Assembly (NCBI GenBank): GCA_013288945.1
Contig: JABDAZ010000015.1
Location: 1 to 57,126 of the forward strand
Length of the DNA: 57,126 nucleotides
From: Bacteroidota bacterium
GTDB taxonomy: Bacteria; Bacteroidota; Bacteroidia; Chitinophagales; Chitinophagaceae
Direction: 5' to 3'
Shown here: positions 38,680 to 46,765 of the stretch, piece by piece
Layout: each line of letters opens with the position of its first letter
How positions within the stretch are numbered: the stretch's first letter is position 1
Notes under the pieces: generated by a model
What the model was told of the DNA's origin: nothing
Database searches by the model: none
What the model saw: the letters and a program-made list of their open reading frames with translations, nothing else
Translations under genes and position numbers: made by a program

Positions 38680-40272
38680 TTACTTAAGAATTCCCATAAG
38701 CTTCATACCATCAGGCACGCCATTTCCTGTGCACGCATCCCAACCTTTTGCAGCGCTGTATCCTTTTTTATTTGTGGTTGTAGTGTTATTTCCGCTGATA
38801 ATATCTCTGCAAACAGAAGGGTTCGCATATAATTTTGGATGAATAAATCCCGCATTTTTTCCAAGGCTTTCATTAATAAGTGCAATCAATCCGGCCATCA
38901 TTGGTGCAACTGCGCTTGTGCCGCCAATCTGCATGTTTTCACCATCAACTAAAACTTTATAACCACTGTTTGGGTCAGCGTCGCCAGCTACGTCAGGCAC
39001 GCCCCTGCCCGCTTTGCTGGTGTTTAATGATTTCGGAATGTTTGCATTTTTTTGGTAATCCGGCAAGGGAAAAAAATCACTTACGCCACCACCGCTTGCG
39101 CCGCCATCCATTTCATGCCACACCACTTCACTCGTTTCAACATTATTTTTTGTTGCTAATAATGTTCCGCCACAAGCAAGTACATACGGGCTTGATGAAG
39201 GAAAATCAACATGCACTTTTCCATCATTCACGTTATCATTAGATCCATTATCGCCGGAAGCCGCGCAAACAGTAATGCCTAACGCTGCAGCAGATTGGAA
39301 TGCTTCATTAAAAGCATTTAATGATGAAGTTGTCCAGCCACCAGCAACACCTTCCGCAGAGCCCCAACTGATTGAAATAGTAGTGGCTTTATATGTTGTG
39401 CTTTGTACCGCTTCATTAATAGCATCTAAAAAACCTTTGTTGGTATTGCCTGCAAAATATACAACAACAGTTGCGCCGGGCGCGATGCCACCGGCCATTT
39501 CAATATCAAGCATCACTTCGCCATCAGCGCCGTTTGGGTCGCCGGGCGCGTTGCTTCCGCCATCAACAGAAACTGCAACAACAGTTGGGGCTTTTAATTT
39601 TAGCGTTTTAAAATATGTATTTAAATCAGTGGCTTTATAACCGCCGCCAAGTTCTATAATAGCAATGATTTGATTTTTACCTGTTGCCTGTTTTGGAAAA
39701 TTATAAACCTTTGCAATATCTGTTGGATAATAAGATTGGTACACAGAAGCTTTATTACTAACAACGCCTTTTTTCTTTTTTAATATTTTAAAATTTGGCG
39801 TTGCAATGGCGCGGTTATCCAAACCAAAAACGCCTTCTACAATTCCATCTAGTTCTTTAGGAATTTTTATACTTCCATCCCTGCCGCGAAATGAATCGCC
39901 GTTTGCGTCTTTATAATTAATCAAACTAACCTGAAAAGCGCTTTCCATTTGCTCAACAGTTCCGCGCAATTCAATAATTTTTTTTGCAGCTTCTGTTTTC
40001 ACAATTGTTAACCCTGCATGGTGCGCATATTCTGTCACAATTTTAATATCCGCATCATCCGATCCATATTTTGATGCAAACTCATCATGCGTTAATGGTG
40101 TAAATTTTTCATACACTTTTGGATCCAGCAAATTTGGCAAAGCCGCTTTGGGCCTCAGTTTTACCGTTACATTAATCAATTGTTGCTTATCTGTTTTTCC
40201 TGCTTGCTTTGCATCAGGTGCAATTTTATTACTGCCTTTCAGTACGATGTGTTTTGAAAACATTTTTTTCAT
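38680..40272 (-). CDS. Sedolisin family serine peptidase (S53, pro-kumamolisin type)
   Basis: This 530-residue protein has an N-terminal pro-kumamolisin activation domain (about residues 30-165, 'FTPLTHDEFASKYG') and an S53 catalytic domain. The Glu/Asp pair of the triad lies in 'GEVMLDIEMAGG' near residue 250. The oxyanion Asp region is 'CAASGDNGSNDN', and the catalytic Ser is in GGTSAVAPMMAG near residue 455. Sedolisins are acid-active endopeptidases, normally secreted. No signal peptide is visible: the N-terminus (MKKMFSKHIVLKGSNKI) is basic and lacks a hydrophobic core. No type IX sorting domain is seen either. How it leaves the cell is unclear. Confidence 0.9.
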   Translation of the reverse strand: MKKMFSKHIVLKGSNKIAPDAKQAGKTDKQQLINVTVKLRPKAALPNLLDPKVYEKFTPLTHDEFASKYGSDDADIKIVTEYAHHAGLTIVKTEAAKKIIELRGTVEQMESAFQVSLINYKDANGDSFRGRDGSIKIPKELDGIVEGVFGLDNRAIATPNFKILKKKKGVVSNKASVYQSYYPTDIAKVYNFPKQATGKNQIIAIIELGGGYKATDLNTYFKTLKLKAPTVVAVSVDGGSNAPGDPNGADGEVMLDIEMAGGIAPGATVVVYFAGNTNKGFLDAINEAVQSTTYKATTISISWGSAEGVAGGWTTSSLNAFNEAFQSAAALGITVCAASGDNGSNDNVNDGKVHVDFPSSSPYVLACGGTLLATKNNVETSEVVWHEMDGGASGGGVSDFFPLPDYQKNANIPKSLNTSKAGRGVPDVAGDADPNSGYKVLVDGENMQIGGTSAVAPMMAGLIALINESLGKNAGFIHPKLYANPSVCRDIISGNNTTTTNKKGYSAAKGWDACTGNGVPDGMKLMGILK

Positions 40273-40669
40273 ATTTAAAGATTTATATCATCAAAATACA
40301 CAGAAAATTTCTATGCCAATCATAATGATATGTAAAATGTGATTATTGTTTATTAATAAATTTTACGCGCAAATTTGTAAACCTTCCAACTTAAAATTTA
40401 ATTAAATTGATTTGAATTTTTTCTTACCGAAAAAGACAATAGCAATTTATTAATAAATATATCACCAATAATAATTTTGGCGTGTGGCATGAAAAACCGC
40501 AAGCAGAATAATTGTTTGGATATTTTTTCATCACTAAAATTGTTAACTTCAAATTATTAATGCTGTTGCTTGTATTCTTATTTAAAAAATATTTTTAAGT
40601 TTCTTCTGTTTTATAACCACTTGAAAGATCGAAAGTTTATAAAAAAAATCAGTCATCAGAAATGATTTT
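40273..40669. other. 397-bp divergent gap between the sedolisin and TPR-kinase genes
   Basis: No gene was found. On the minus strand TTGGCATAGAAATTTT occurs at about 40304-40319, 47 bp before the sedolisin start; it shares TTGGCA with the other elements but not the rest. Two copies of TTTATTAATAAAT (near 40350 and 40447) show the overabundant palindrome. No TAnnTTTG promoter was convincing for the kinase gene. Confidence 0.45.
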
Positions 40670-42811
40670 ATGGCCATTATTAACTGCAAAAAAAATCTTG
40701 TTTTCTTTTTTTTATTTTTATCATTTTATGCAAATGCACAGTTAACAAAACTAGACAGCCTCAAGAAAAATATAACAACAGCCACAACAAACGCAGAAAA
40801 ATTAAAAGCAACATTTGCATTTTGTGATCGATGGGAATCTTTCAATCCTGATACATTATATAAGTACACATTAATAGCTACAAAACTTTCAGGCGAAGAA
40901 AAAAACAACAATGAAATTTTGCTTTGCAATTATTATGTGGCTGTGTATTTATTTCAAAAAAATAAATTGGATACTGCCCTGAGCGCGATTAATAACGTTA
41001 TTGCCAGTGCAAAAAAAACGATGGTTTATAACGATACGCTTGTAAAATTCTGGCTGCTAAAAGGAAATATTTTGCAAAGAACTTTTCATTTTGATGAAGT
41101 GCTTCAGTTGGATCTTTCATTAATAACGCTTGCAGAAAAATATCGTGACACAGTTGGGTTAATTCGTTTTTATACAGGCATTGGCAATGTAAACCTACGC
41201 CTTAAAAAATTTGATGAAGCTGCGCAGTGGCATTACAAAGCGCTTGCATTAATGCAAACCGATGCACTGAAAGCGCAATGCAGTTTTATTTATACAAACC
41301 TTGCCGTTGTTTATTATCACTTTGCATCGATGGATGATAATAAAAAGAATGAAGATTCATTAGAAAGTAATTTGCAAAAGGCTATAAAATATTCGAGGCA
41401 GGGAAACAGCCTTACCAATCTTGCAAACTGTTTAAGCATGTACGGCAATATTCTTTCGAGCTATAAAAGGCTTGCTGACGCTGAATCTGCGCTTACAGAA
41501 GCTTTAGAAATCCGAAAAAAAATCGGTGATGTTTTTTATGAAATTGCAGATATGCTCGCGCTTGTTTCGTTTTATGAAAACAGTAAAAATATTCCAAAAG
41601 CAACTGCAGTTTGTTTGCAGGCGCTTCAACTTGCAAAAAATAATGGCGCTGATTATTCTTCTTTAACAAGCGTTTACAGTTCGCTTGGTGATGTTTATTA
41701 TAATGCAGGAAATTATAAAGGTTATAGCGAAGTGCTTATTGAAAAAATAAATTTACAAGACTCTTTATACCGCGTTAATACAGCGGAAAAAGTGACAGAG
41801 ATGGAAGCAAAATATGATTTGCAAAAAAAACAAACAACCATTATCCAGCAGCAATATGATCTTTCTAAAAAGAATTATTTTATTTATGGTTCGTTGTTTA
41901 TTTTTTTAGTTGCCGCATTTTTTTCGTTCTTTTTATTTAGAAATATCAAACAAAAACAGCGCGCAAATATTTTGCTGCATACACAAAAAAAAGAAATTGA
42001 AACCACGCTTGCAGAATTAAAATCAACACAGGCGCAACTTATTCAATCGGAAAAAATGGCTTCGCTTGGTGAACTTACTGCAGGCATTGCGCATGAAATT
42101 CAAAACCCGTTGAACTTCGTTAATAATTTTTCTGAAGTGAATAAAGAATTATTAATAGAAATGAAAGAAGAAATTGATAAGAAAAATTTTGATGAAGTAA
42201 AAATATTAGCAAATGATATAATTGATAATGAAGAAAAAATAAATCATCATGGAAGGCGCGCAGATTCTATTGTAAAAGGAATGCTGCAACACAGCAGAAG
42301 CAGCAATGGTTTAAAAGAATCAACAGATATTAATGCGCTTGCCGATGAATATTTGCGGCTCGCTTACCATGGGTTGCGCGCGAAGGATAAATCTTTTAAC
42401 GCAACTATTAAAACAGATTATGATGAAACTATCGGCAACATAAATATTGTTCCGCAGGATATTGGCCGCGTGTTATTGAATTTATATACCAATGCTTTTT
42501 ATGCTATTAATGAAAAAAAAGATTTCCAAAATTCAACATCAACAGAAAAAAAATTTGAACCTGAACTTTTTGTAAGCACAAAAAAAGTAAATGATAAAAT
42601 AGAAATTATTATAAAAGATAACGGCAACGGAATACCGCAAAAAATAATTGATAAAATTTTTCAGCCCTTCTTCACTACAAAGCCAACCGGTTCTGGAACA
42701 GGGCTTGGTTTATCATTAAGTTATGATATTATAAAAACACATAACGGGGAAATAAAAATCAATAATAAAGAAGGCGAATATGCAGAATTTATTATAAAAT
42801 TACCTTCATAA
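40670..42811 (+). CDS. TPR-containing sensor histidine kinase
   Basis: This 713-residue protein has a signal peptide (residues 1-24, ending ANAQ). Six or so TPR-like repeats cover residues 30-370, one membrane segment lies at about 402-424, and a coiled coil at 430-460. A HisKA-like region has its His near residue 474 in GIAHEIQNPLNFVNN, and the ATPase carries 'LLNLYTNAFYAI', 'DNGNGIP' and 'GTGLGLSLSYDII'. This is a familiar Bacteroidota design in which periplasmic TPRs sense and the cytoplasmic kinase signals. No regulator gene is adjacent on the same strand; another kinase gene follows after 116 bp. Confidence 0.93.
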   Translation: MAIINCKKNLVFFFLFLSFYANAQLTKLDSLKKNITTATTNAEKLKATFAFCDRWESFNPDTLYKYTLIATKLSGEEKNNNEILLCNYYVAVYLFQKNKLDTALSAINNVIASAKKTMVYNDTLVKFWLLKGNILQRTFHFDEVLQLDLSLITLAEKYRDTVGLIRFYTGIGNVNLRLKKFDEAAQWHYKALALMQTDALKAQCSFIYTNLAVVYYHFASMDDNKKNEDSLESNLQKAIKYSRQGNSLTNLANCLSMYGNILSSYKRLADAESALTEALEIRKKIGDVFYEIADMLALVSFYENSKNIPKATAVCLQALQLAKNNGADYSSLTSVYSSLGDVYYNAGNYKGYSEVLIEKINLQDSLYRVNTAEKVTEMEAKYDLQKKQTTIIQQQYDLSKKNYFIYGSLFIFLVAAFFSFFLFRNIKQKQRANILLHTQKKEIETTLAELKSTQAQLIQSEKMASLGELTAGIAHEIQNPLNFVNNFSEVNKELLIEMKEEIDKKNFDEVKILANDIIDNEEKINHHGRRADSIVKGMLQHSRSSNGLKESTDINALADEYLRLAYHGLRAKDKSFNATIKTDYDETIGNINIVPQDIGRVLLNLYTNAFYAINEKKDFQNSTSTEKKFEPELFVSTKKVNDKIEIIIKDNGNGIPQKIIDKIFQPFFTTKPTGSGTGLGLSLSYDIIKTHNGEIKINNKEGEYAEFIIKLPS

Positions 42812-42927
42812 TTGTTAATAGCGCTGCGCTTATTTTTCCTTAAAATAATTAATAAAAAAGCCATTAACAAGCTTAAAAAAATTTCTTAAGTTTTAATAAC
42901 TTCATGTAATTACTGAATCATATCTCA

Positions 42928-44937
42928 ATGAGCAGCTCATCAGACAGGTTAACAAATGAACAATTGCTGGAGGTTTTTTCTCAAACAAAAACAGCTACAG
43001 CCATACATATCGGAGAGGATGCAATAATTCAAACAGCCAATGATGCGATGCTTCGCATTTGGGGAAAAGATAAAAGCGTAATTGGTAAATCGCTTGAAGA
43101 TGCGTTGCCTGAATTGAAAGGCCAGCCTTTTATAGAAATGTTTAAAAAAGTATGGAATGAAGGATTGGTTATTTCCGGCAATGATACAGCGGCAGAGTTG
43201 GTAGTGGATGGCATTTTACAAAAATTTTATTTTGATTTTGAATACCGCGCCATAAAAAATAATGATGGAAAAACGATTTGCATTTTGCACACTGCAATGG
43301 ATGTTACGGAACGTTTTTTAAAAAGCAGTGCGTTGGAAATTGCGCGTGAAAGAGAAGAAATTTTATTAAAAGATTTGCAGGCTGTTAATGAAGAGCTTGC
43401 TGCATCCAACGAAGAACTTGCTGCATCGAATGAAGAACTGATGGCCACAAATGAAGAGCTTGCTGACAGCCAGGAAACACTTCAAACAAAAATAAATGAG
43501 CTTGCTTTAAGCGAAGCAAGGTTTCGTTATTTGGTTGAGCAGGCGCCGATAGCTATTACTGTTTTAAAATCGCGCGACCTGATAATAGATATTGTAAATG
43601 AAAAAATGCTGGAGATTTGGGGAAAAACGCCGGCCATTCATAACACGCGGCTTGCAGATGCCATGCCCGAATTGGAAGGCCAGCCTTTTTTACAAATACT
43701 TGATGATGTATTAACATCAGGCGAACCTTATTTTGGTTATGAAAGTTATGCGCACATTATGCGCAATGGAAAACTTGTAGATGGATATTTTAATTTTATT
43801 TGTCAGCCTATAAAAGATGAAACTGGCCAAACAACAAGCGTGCTGCAGGTTGTAATCGAAATAACGGAACAGGTAAATGCAAGAATAAAATTACAGCATA
43901 CAGAAGAAATGATGCGGCTTGCTATGGAATCTGCACAAGCTGCAACATGGCATATAAATGCTAAAACCCGCGCCTTTACTGGTTCTCCGCGTTTGAAAGA
44001 AATATATGGTTACCATGAAAATGAACAGATGGCTTTTGATGTAGCTGTTGCACAAATTCCTGATGATTACCGGCAGGCTGCGCTTAATGAATTTAATAAT
44101 GCATTAAGCAGCGGTGCGCCGTTTGATATTGAATATCCGTTAACGCGTTTTAATGATCAGCAAATTCGTTGGGTAAAAGTTACTGGCAAACTTAGTTATG
44201 ATGGCAATGGAAACCCAAGTGAATTAACCGGACTAGTGCAGGATATTACTGAGCGAAAACAAGATGAGCAACGCAAGAATGATTTTATTGCCATGGTAAG
44301 CCATGAACTTAAAACGCCGCTCACTTCCTTAAAAGCTTACATACAATTGGTGCATGGCAAAGCATTAAAAACGGATGACATTTTTACAACTGGTGCATTG
44401 GATAAAGCAAATAAACAAGTTGCAAGAATGACCACCATGATTAATGGCTTCTTAAATGTTTCGCGGCTGGAGTCTGGAAAAATTTATATAGACAAACAAC
44501 GGTTTGATATAAAAGATTTAATGAAAGAAATCGAGGAAGAATCATTAACAACAACATCATCACACAAAATAATTTTTCAACCTGTTGAATCCAATATTAT
44601 AAATGCAGACAGGGATAAAATAAGCCAGGTGATGAATAATTTTATTAATAATGCAGTAAAATATTCACCTGCAGGAAGTACCATTATTGTTGTTTGTAAA
44701 ATCGTGAATAGCAAGCTGCAGCTTAGTGTAAAAGATGAGGGCATGGGAATTTCTACATACGATAGCAGCAAAATTTTTGATCGCTTCTACAGGGTTGCAA
44801 ACAACAGTACGATATCGGGCTTTGGTATTGGTTTATATTTAAGTGCAGAAATTATTTATTTGCACAATGGAAATATTTGGGTAGAAAGCGAATTGCAAAA
44901 AGGATCAACTTTCTATTTTAATTTACCAATTGAATAA
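42928..44937 (+). CDS. Multi-PAS sensor histidine kinase (cytoplasmic)
   Basis: This 669-residue kinase lacks membrane segments. Two similar PAS domains ('NDAMLRIWGK' near residue 34, 'NEKMLEIWGK' near residue 225) are joined by a coiled coil with the seven-residue repeat ELAASNE at about 151-185. A third PAS/PAC domain lies at about 325-445. HisKA has His near residue 457 in MVSHELKTPL, and HATPase_c carries 'VMNNFINNAVKYS', 'DEGMGI' and 'GFGIGLYL'. It probably senses a small ligand or redox state in the cytoplasm. A small AUG upstream at 42912 is out of frame; the ATG at 42928 follows an A-rich leader. Confidence 0.93.
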   Translation: MSSSSDRLTNEQLLEVFSQTKTATAIHIGEDAIIQTANDAMLRIWGKDKSVIGKSLEDALPELKGQPFIEMFKKVWNEGLVISGNDTAAELVVDGILQKFYFDFEYRAIKNNDGKTICILHTAMDVTERFLKSSALEIAREREEILLKDLQAVNEELAASNEELAASNEELMATNEELADSQETLQTKINELALSEARFRYLVEQAPIAITVLKSRDLIIDIVNEKMLEIWGKTPAIHNTRLADAMPELEGQPFLQILDDVLTSGEPYFGYESYAHIMRNGKLVDGYFNFICQPIKDETGQTTSVLQVVIEITEQVNARIKLQHTEEMMRLAMESAQAATWHINAKTRAFTGSPRLKEIYGYHENEQMAFDVAVAQIPDDYRQAALNEFNNALSSGAPFDIEYPLTRFNDQQIRWVKVTGKLSYDGNGNPSELTGLVQDITERKQDEQRKNDFIAMVSHELKTPLTSLKAYIQLVHGKALKTDDIFTTGALDKANKQVARMTTMINGFLNVSRLESGKIYIDKQRFDIKDLMKEIEEESLTTTSSHKIIFQPVESNIINADRDKISQVMNNFINNAVKYSPAGSTIIVVCKIVNSKLQLSVKDEGMGISTYDSSKIFDRFYRVANNSTISGFGIGLYLSAEIIYLHNGNIWVESELQKGSTFYFNLPIE

Positions 44938-45044
44938 TCTGCGAAATAATTTTATAGTAATTCTTTTCTTTAATAATTCTCACAAAAATTACTCGTTTTC
45001 CGCAAGCATTAATAAATGTTTTATTGATTTTATAAAATAAAAAA

Positions 45045-45063
45045 GCCGGATAAAAAATCCGGC
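45045..45063 (-). terminator. Terminator after the heptad-repeat lipoprotein gene
   Basis: GCCGGAT (45045-45051) and ATCCGGC (45057-45063) form an exact 7-bp stem with a 5-base loop. On the minus strand a U-run follows, matching a transcript that ends after the gene at 45098-45301. On the plus strand no T-run follows. Confidence 0.75.
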
Positions 45064-45097
45064 AGTTAAAACCATATCAAAACAAAAAATTATTTTA

Positions 45098-45301
45098 TTA
45101 ATGATTCGCAGAATCTAAAATTTTCTTTGTTGTATCAAGTGTTTTTTTAGATGAATCAACAATTTTTTTTGCAGTATCGGTTAATGCTTTTGTAGTATCA
45201 GCAGAAGCAATTGCTGCAGAATCAGCTACAGCTTTTTTGGAAGAACCACTTCCGCAAGCTGCAAAAGTTGCGATTGTAAAAACAACAAATAATTTTTTCA
45301 T
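45098..45301 (-). CDS. Small lipoprotein with seven-residue repeats
   Basis: This 67-residue protein has a lipobox (Cys16 in TFAACGS), a short Ser/Lys/Ala linker and then a run of seven-residue units: DTTKALT, DTAKKIV, DSSKKTL, DTTKKIL, DSANH. The repeats would form an amphipathic helix with Lys on one face and Ile/Leu/Val on the other, somewhat like Lpp. That suggests peptidoglycan or membrane association, by inference. It stands alone with its own terminator. No homologue family was recognised. Confidence 0.75.
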   Translation of the reverse strand: MKKLFVVFTIATFAACGSGSSKKAVADSAAIASADTTKALTDTAKKIVDSSKKTLDTTKKILDSANH

Positions 45302-45433
45302 ACAAAAATTTTTAATGTAATTAAAAGGTATTTGCTATTAATACTTAAGGTTAAAAAAGGTAACCCGCATATTAATTTCAGTGCACCAACCTTTTTATTT
45401 GTAAAATATTTTATTAATAAACTCCAAAAATTT

Positions 45434-45450
45434 TAAGCATGATTTTTGCA
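45434..45450 (+). promoter_or_regulatory. Weak RpoN-like site before the 69-residue protein gene
   Basis: TAAGCATGATTTTTGCA carries a good -12 half (TTTGCA) at the right spacing, but the -24 half has AAGCAT where GGCAC or GGCAT is expected. It lies 46 bp before the ATG at 45480. It is listed only because it lies near the other TTGGCA elements. Confidence 0.25.
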
Positions 45451-45479
45451 ACTAATAAACTACCAAACACATTATTGCA

Positions 45480-45689
45480 ATGAAATTTCAGGAAGGCGAA
45501 TTGGTTATAATTCTTGACACGCTTAATAAACCCGCAGGCACTGCGCGGATTATTAGCTATAATAAAAACAATACGCTGTACGCCGTTTCTTTCCGCTATC
45601 CAAACACAAATAAAGATGAAGAATTTGAAGTGCCTGAAAAAAGAATTTTAATCAACAACAATTTTATTAACCCTGATTTTGCAAGATAA
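45480..45689 (+). CDS. Small conserved-looking protein of unknown function
   Basis: This 69-residue protein has no signal peptide. It starts 'MKFQEGELVIILDTLNKPAG' and continues with alternating strands ('ARIISYNKNNTLYAVSFRY') and 'EEFEVPEKRIL', which suggests a small SH3- or KOW-like beta barrel. That is inference from the pattern of strands. It stands alone, and its stop codon lies 4 bp from the convergent dehydrogenase stop codon. Codon use is like that of its neighbours, so it is probably real. Confidence 0.65.
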   Translation: MKFQEGELVIILDTLNKPAGTARIISYNKNNTLYAVSFRYPNTNKDEEFEVPEKRILINNNFINPDFAR

Positions 45690-45693
45690 TTTT

Positions 45694-46635
45694 TTACTTT
45701 TTATTTAACCAATCAAGAATAATTTTCACGGTGTCTTCATAAAAAATTTTGTACGTATCATTAGTTACATAACCAATATGTGGCGTGCACAATACATTAT
45801 CTAAATTGCGAAAGGGGTGTTCATCAGCAAGTGGTTCTTCATCAAAAACATCAAGCGCAGCGCCGGCAATTTTTTTCTCTGTTAATATTTCAATCAAATC
45901 ATTTTCATTAATCAATGGCCCGCGAGATGTATTGATTAAGTAAGCTGTTGGTTTCATCAGCTTTAAATCTTTTGCAGAAATTATTCCGCGCGAGCGATCA
46001 CTTAATACCAAATGAACGGTAACAAAATCCGCATTCGCAAAAAGTGCTTCCTTTGAAACCAGCTCCGCACCTGCGTTTGCAGCTTTTTCTGCATTAAGGT
46101 TTTCACTCCATGCAATTACATTCATTCCAAAAACTTTTGCATACGAAGCTATTTTTCCACCTATATTTCCCAAACCAATGATGCCAATTGTTTTACCGTA
46201 TAAATCTGTGCCCACAGTTTGCTGCCATTCACCATCGCGCAGCGCATTATTTTCAGCAACAATATTTCTCGCGATACACATTAATAAAGCCCATGTAAGT
46301 TCCGGCGCGCCGCTGTTGTGATAGCCGGTTGGCGCAATGGTAATTCCATATTGCGCTGCTGCTTCCATATTAATAGATGCGTTGCGTTTGCCAGTGGAAA
46401 CAACCAGTTTAAGATTTGGTAATTGAGAAAGAATATTTTTTGTAAGTGGCGTTCTTTCACGCATCACACAAATTATTACGAAAGGTTTTAAGCGTTCAAT
46501 TATTTGTTCTTCATCAAAAAGATGATCATCAAAAAAAGTAACAATGGCGCGCTTCTCAACCTGCGACCAGTCTGCAAATTGATAAGCTACTTTTTGATAA
46601 TCATCAAGCACAGCAATTTTTGGAAGTTTATCCAT
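45694..46635 (-). CDS. D-2-hydroxyacid dehydrogenase family protein
   Basis: This 313-residue NAD(P)-dependent oxidoreductase has a flavodoxin-like outer domain and a Rossmann domain. The nucleotide motif GIIGLGNIGGKIASYAK lies near residue 150. The catalytic Arg is in NTSRGPLINEN, the Glu in DVFDEEPL and the His in CTPHIGYVT. It fits the branch with the start 'KIAVLDDYQ', a group often left as 'D-2-hydroxyacid dehydrogenase family'. The substrate is unknown. The C-terminus abuts a short TTTTTAC/TTTTTAT heptamer stretch (45691-45707). Confidence 0.92.
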   Translation of the reverse strand: MDKLPKIAVLDDYQKVAYQFADWSQVEKRAIVTFFDDHLFDEEQIIERLKPFVIICVMRERTPLTKNILSQLPNLKLVVSTGKRNASINMEAAAQYGITIAPTGYHNSGAPELTWALLMCIARNIVAENNALRDGEWQQTVGTDLYGKTIGIIGLGNIGGKIASYAKVFGMNVIAWSENLNAEKAANAGAELVSKEALFANADFVTVHLVLSDRSRGIISAKDLKLMKPTAYLINTSRGPLINENDLIEILTEKKIAGAALDVFDEEPLADEHPFRNLDNVLCTPHIGYVTNDTYKIFYEDTVKIILDWLNKK

Positions 46636-46765
46636 AACATGCTTTTATTAATGTTTACTATTTTATTTTTTCCAGAAAAAATTGTTTGTTTTTTTTCAGT
46701 TATAAAAATTCAAAAAATTTTTTTATTAATAATAAGAGAAAAAATTTCTTATTAATGATAATAAT

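Noticed and set aside
43380-43470. Repeats of about 21 bp that look like a CRISPR-like or tandem array
   Set aside because: They encode the ELAASNE seven-residue coiled coil of the multi-PAS kinase, with no spacers; this linker is common in PAS kinases.
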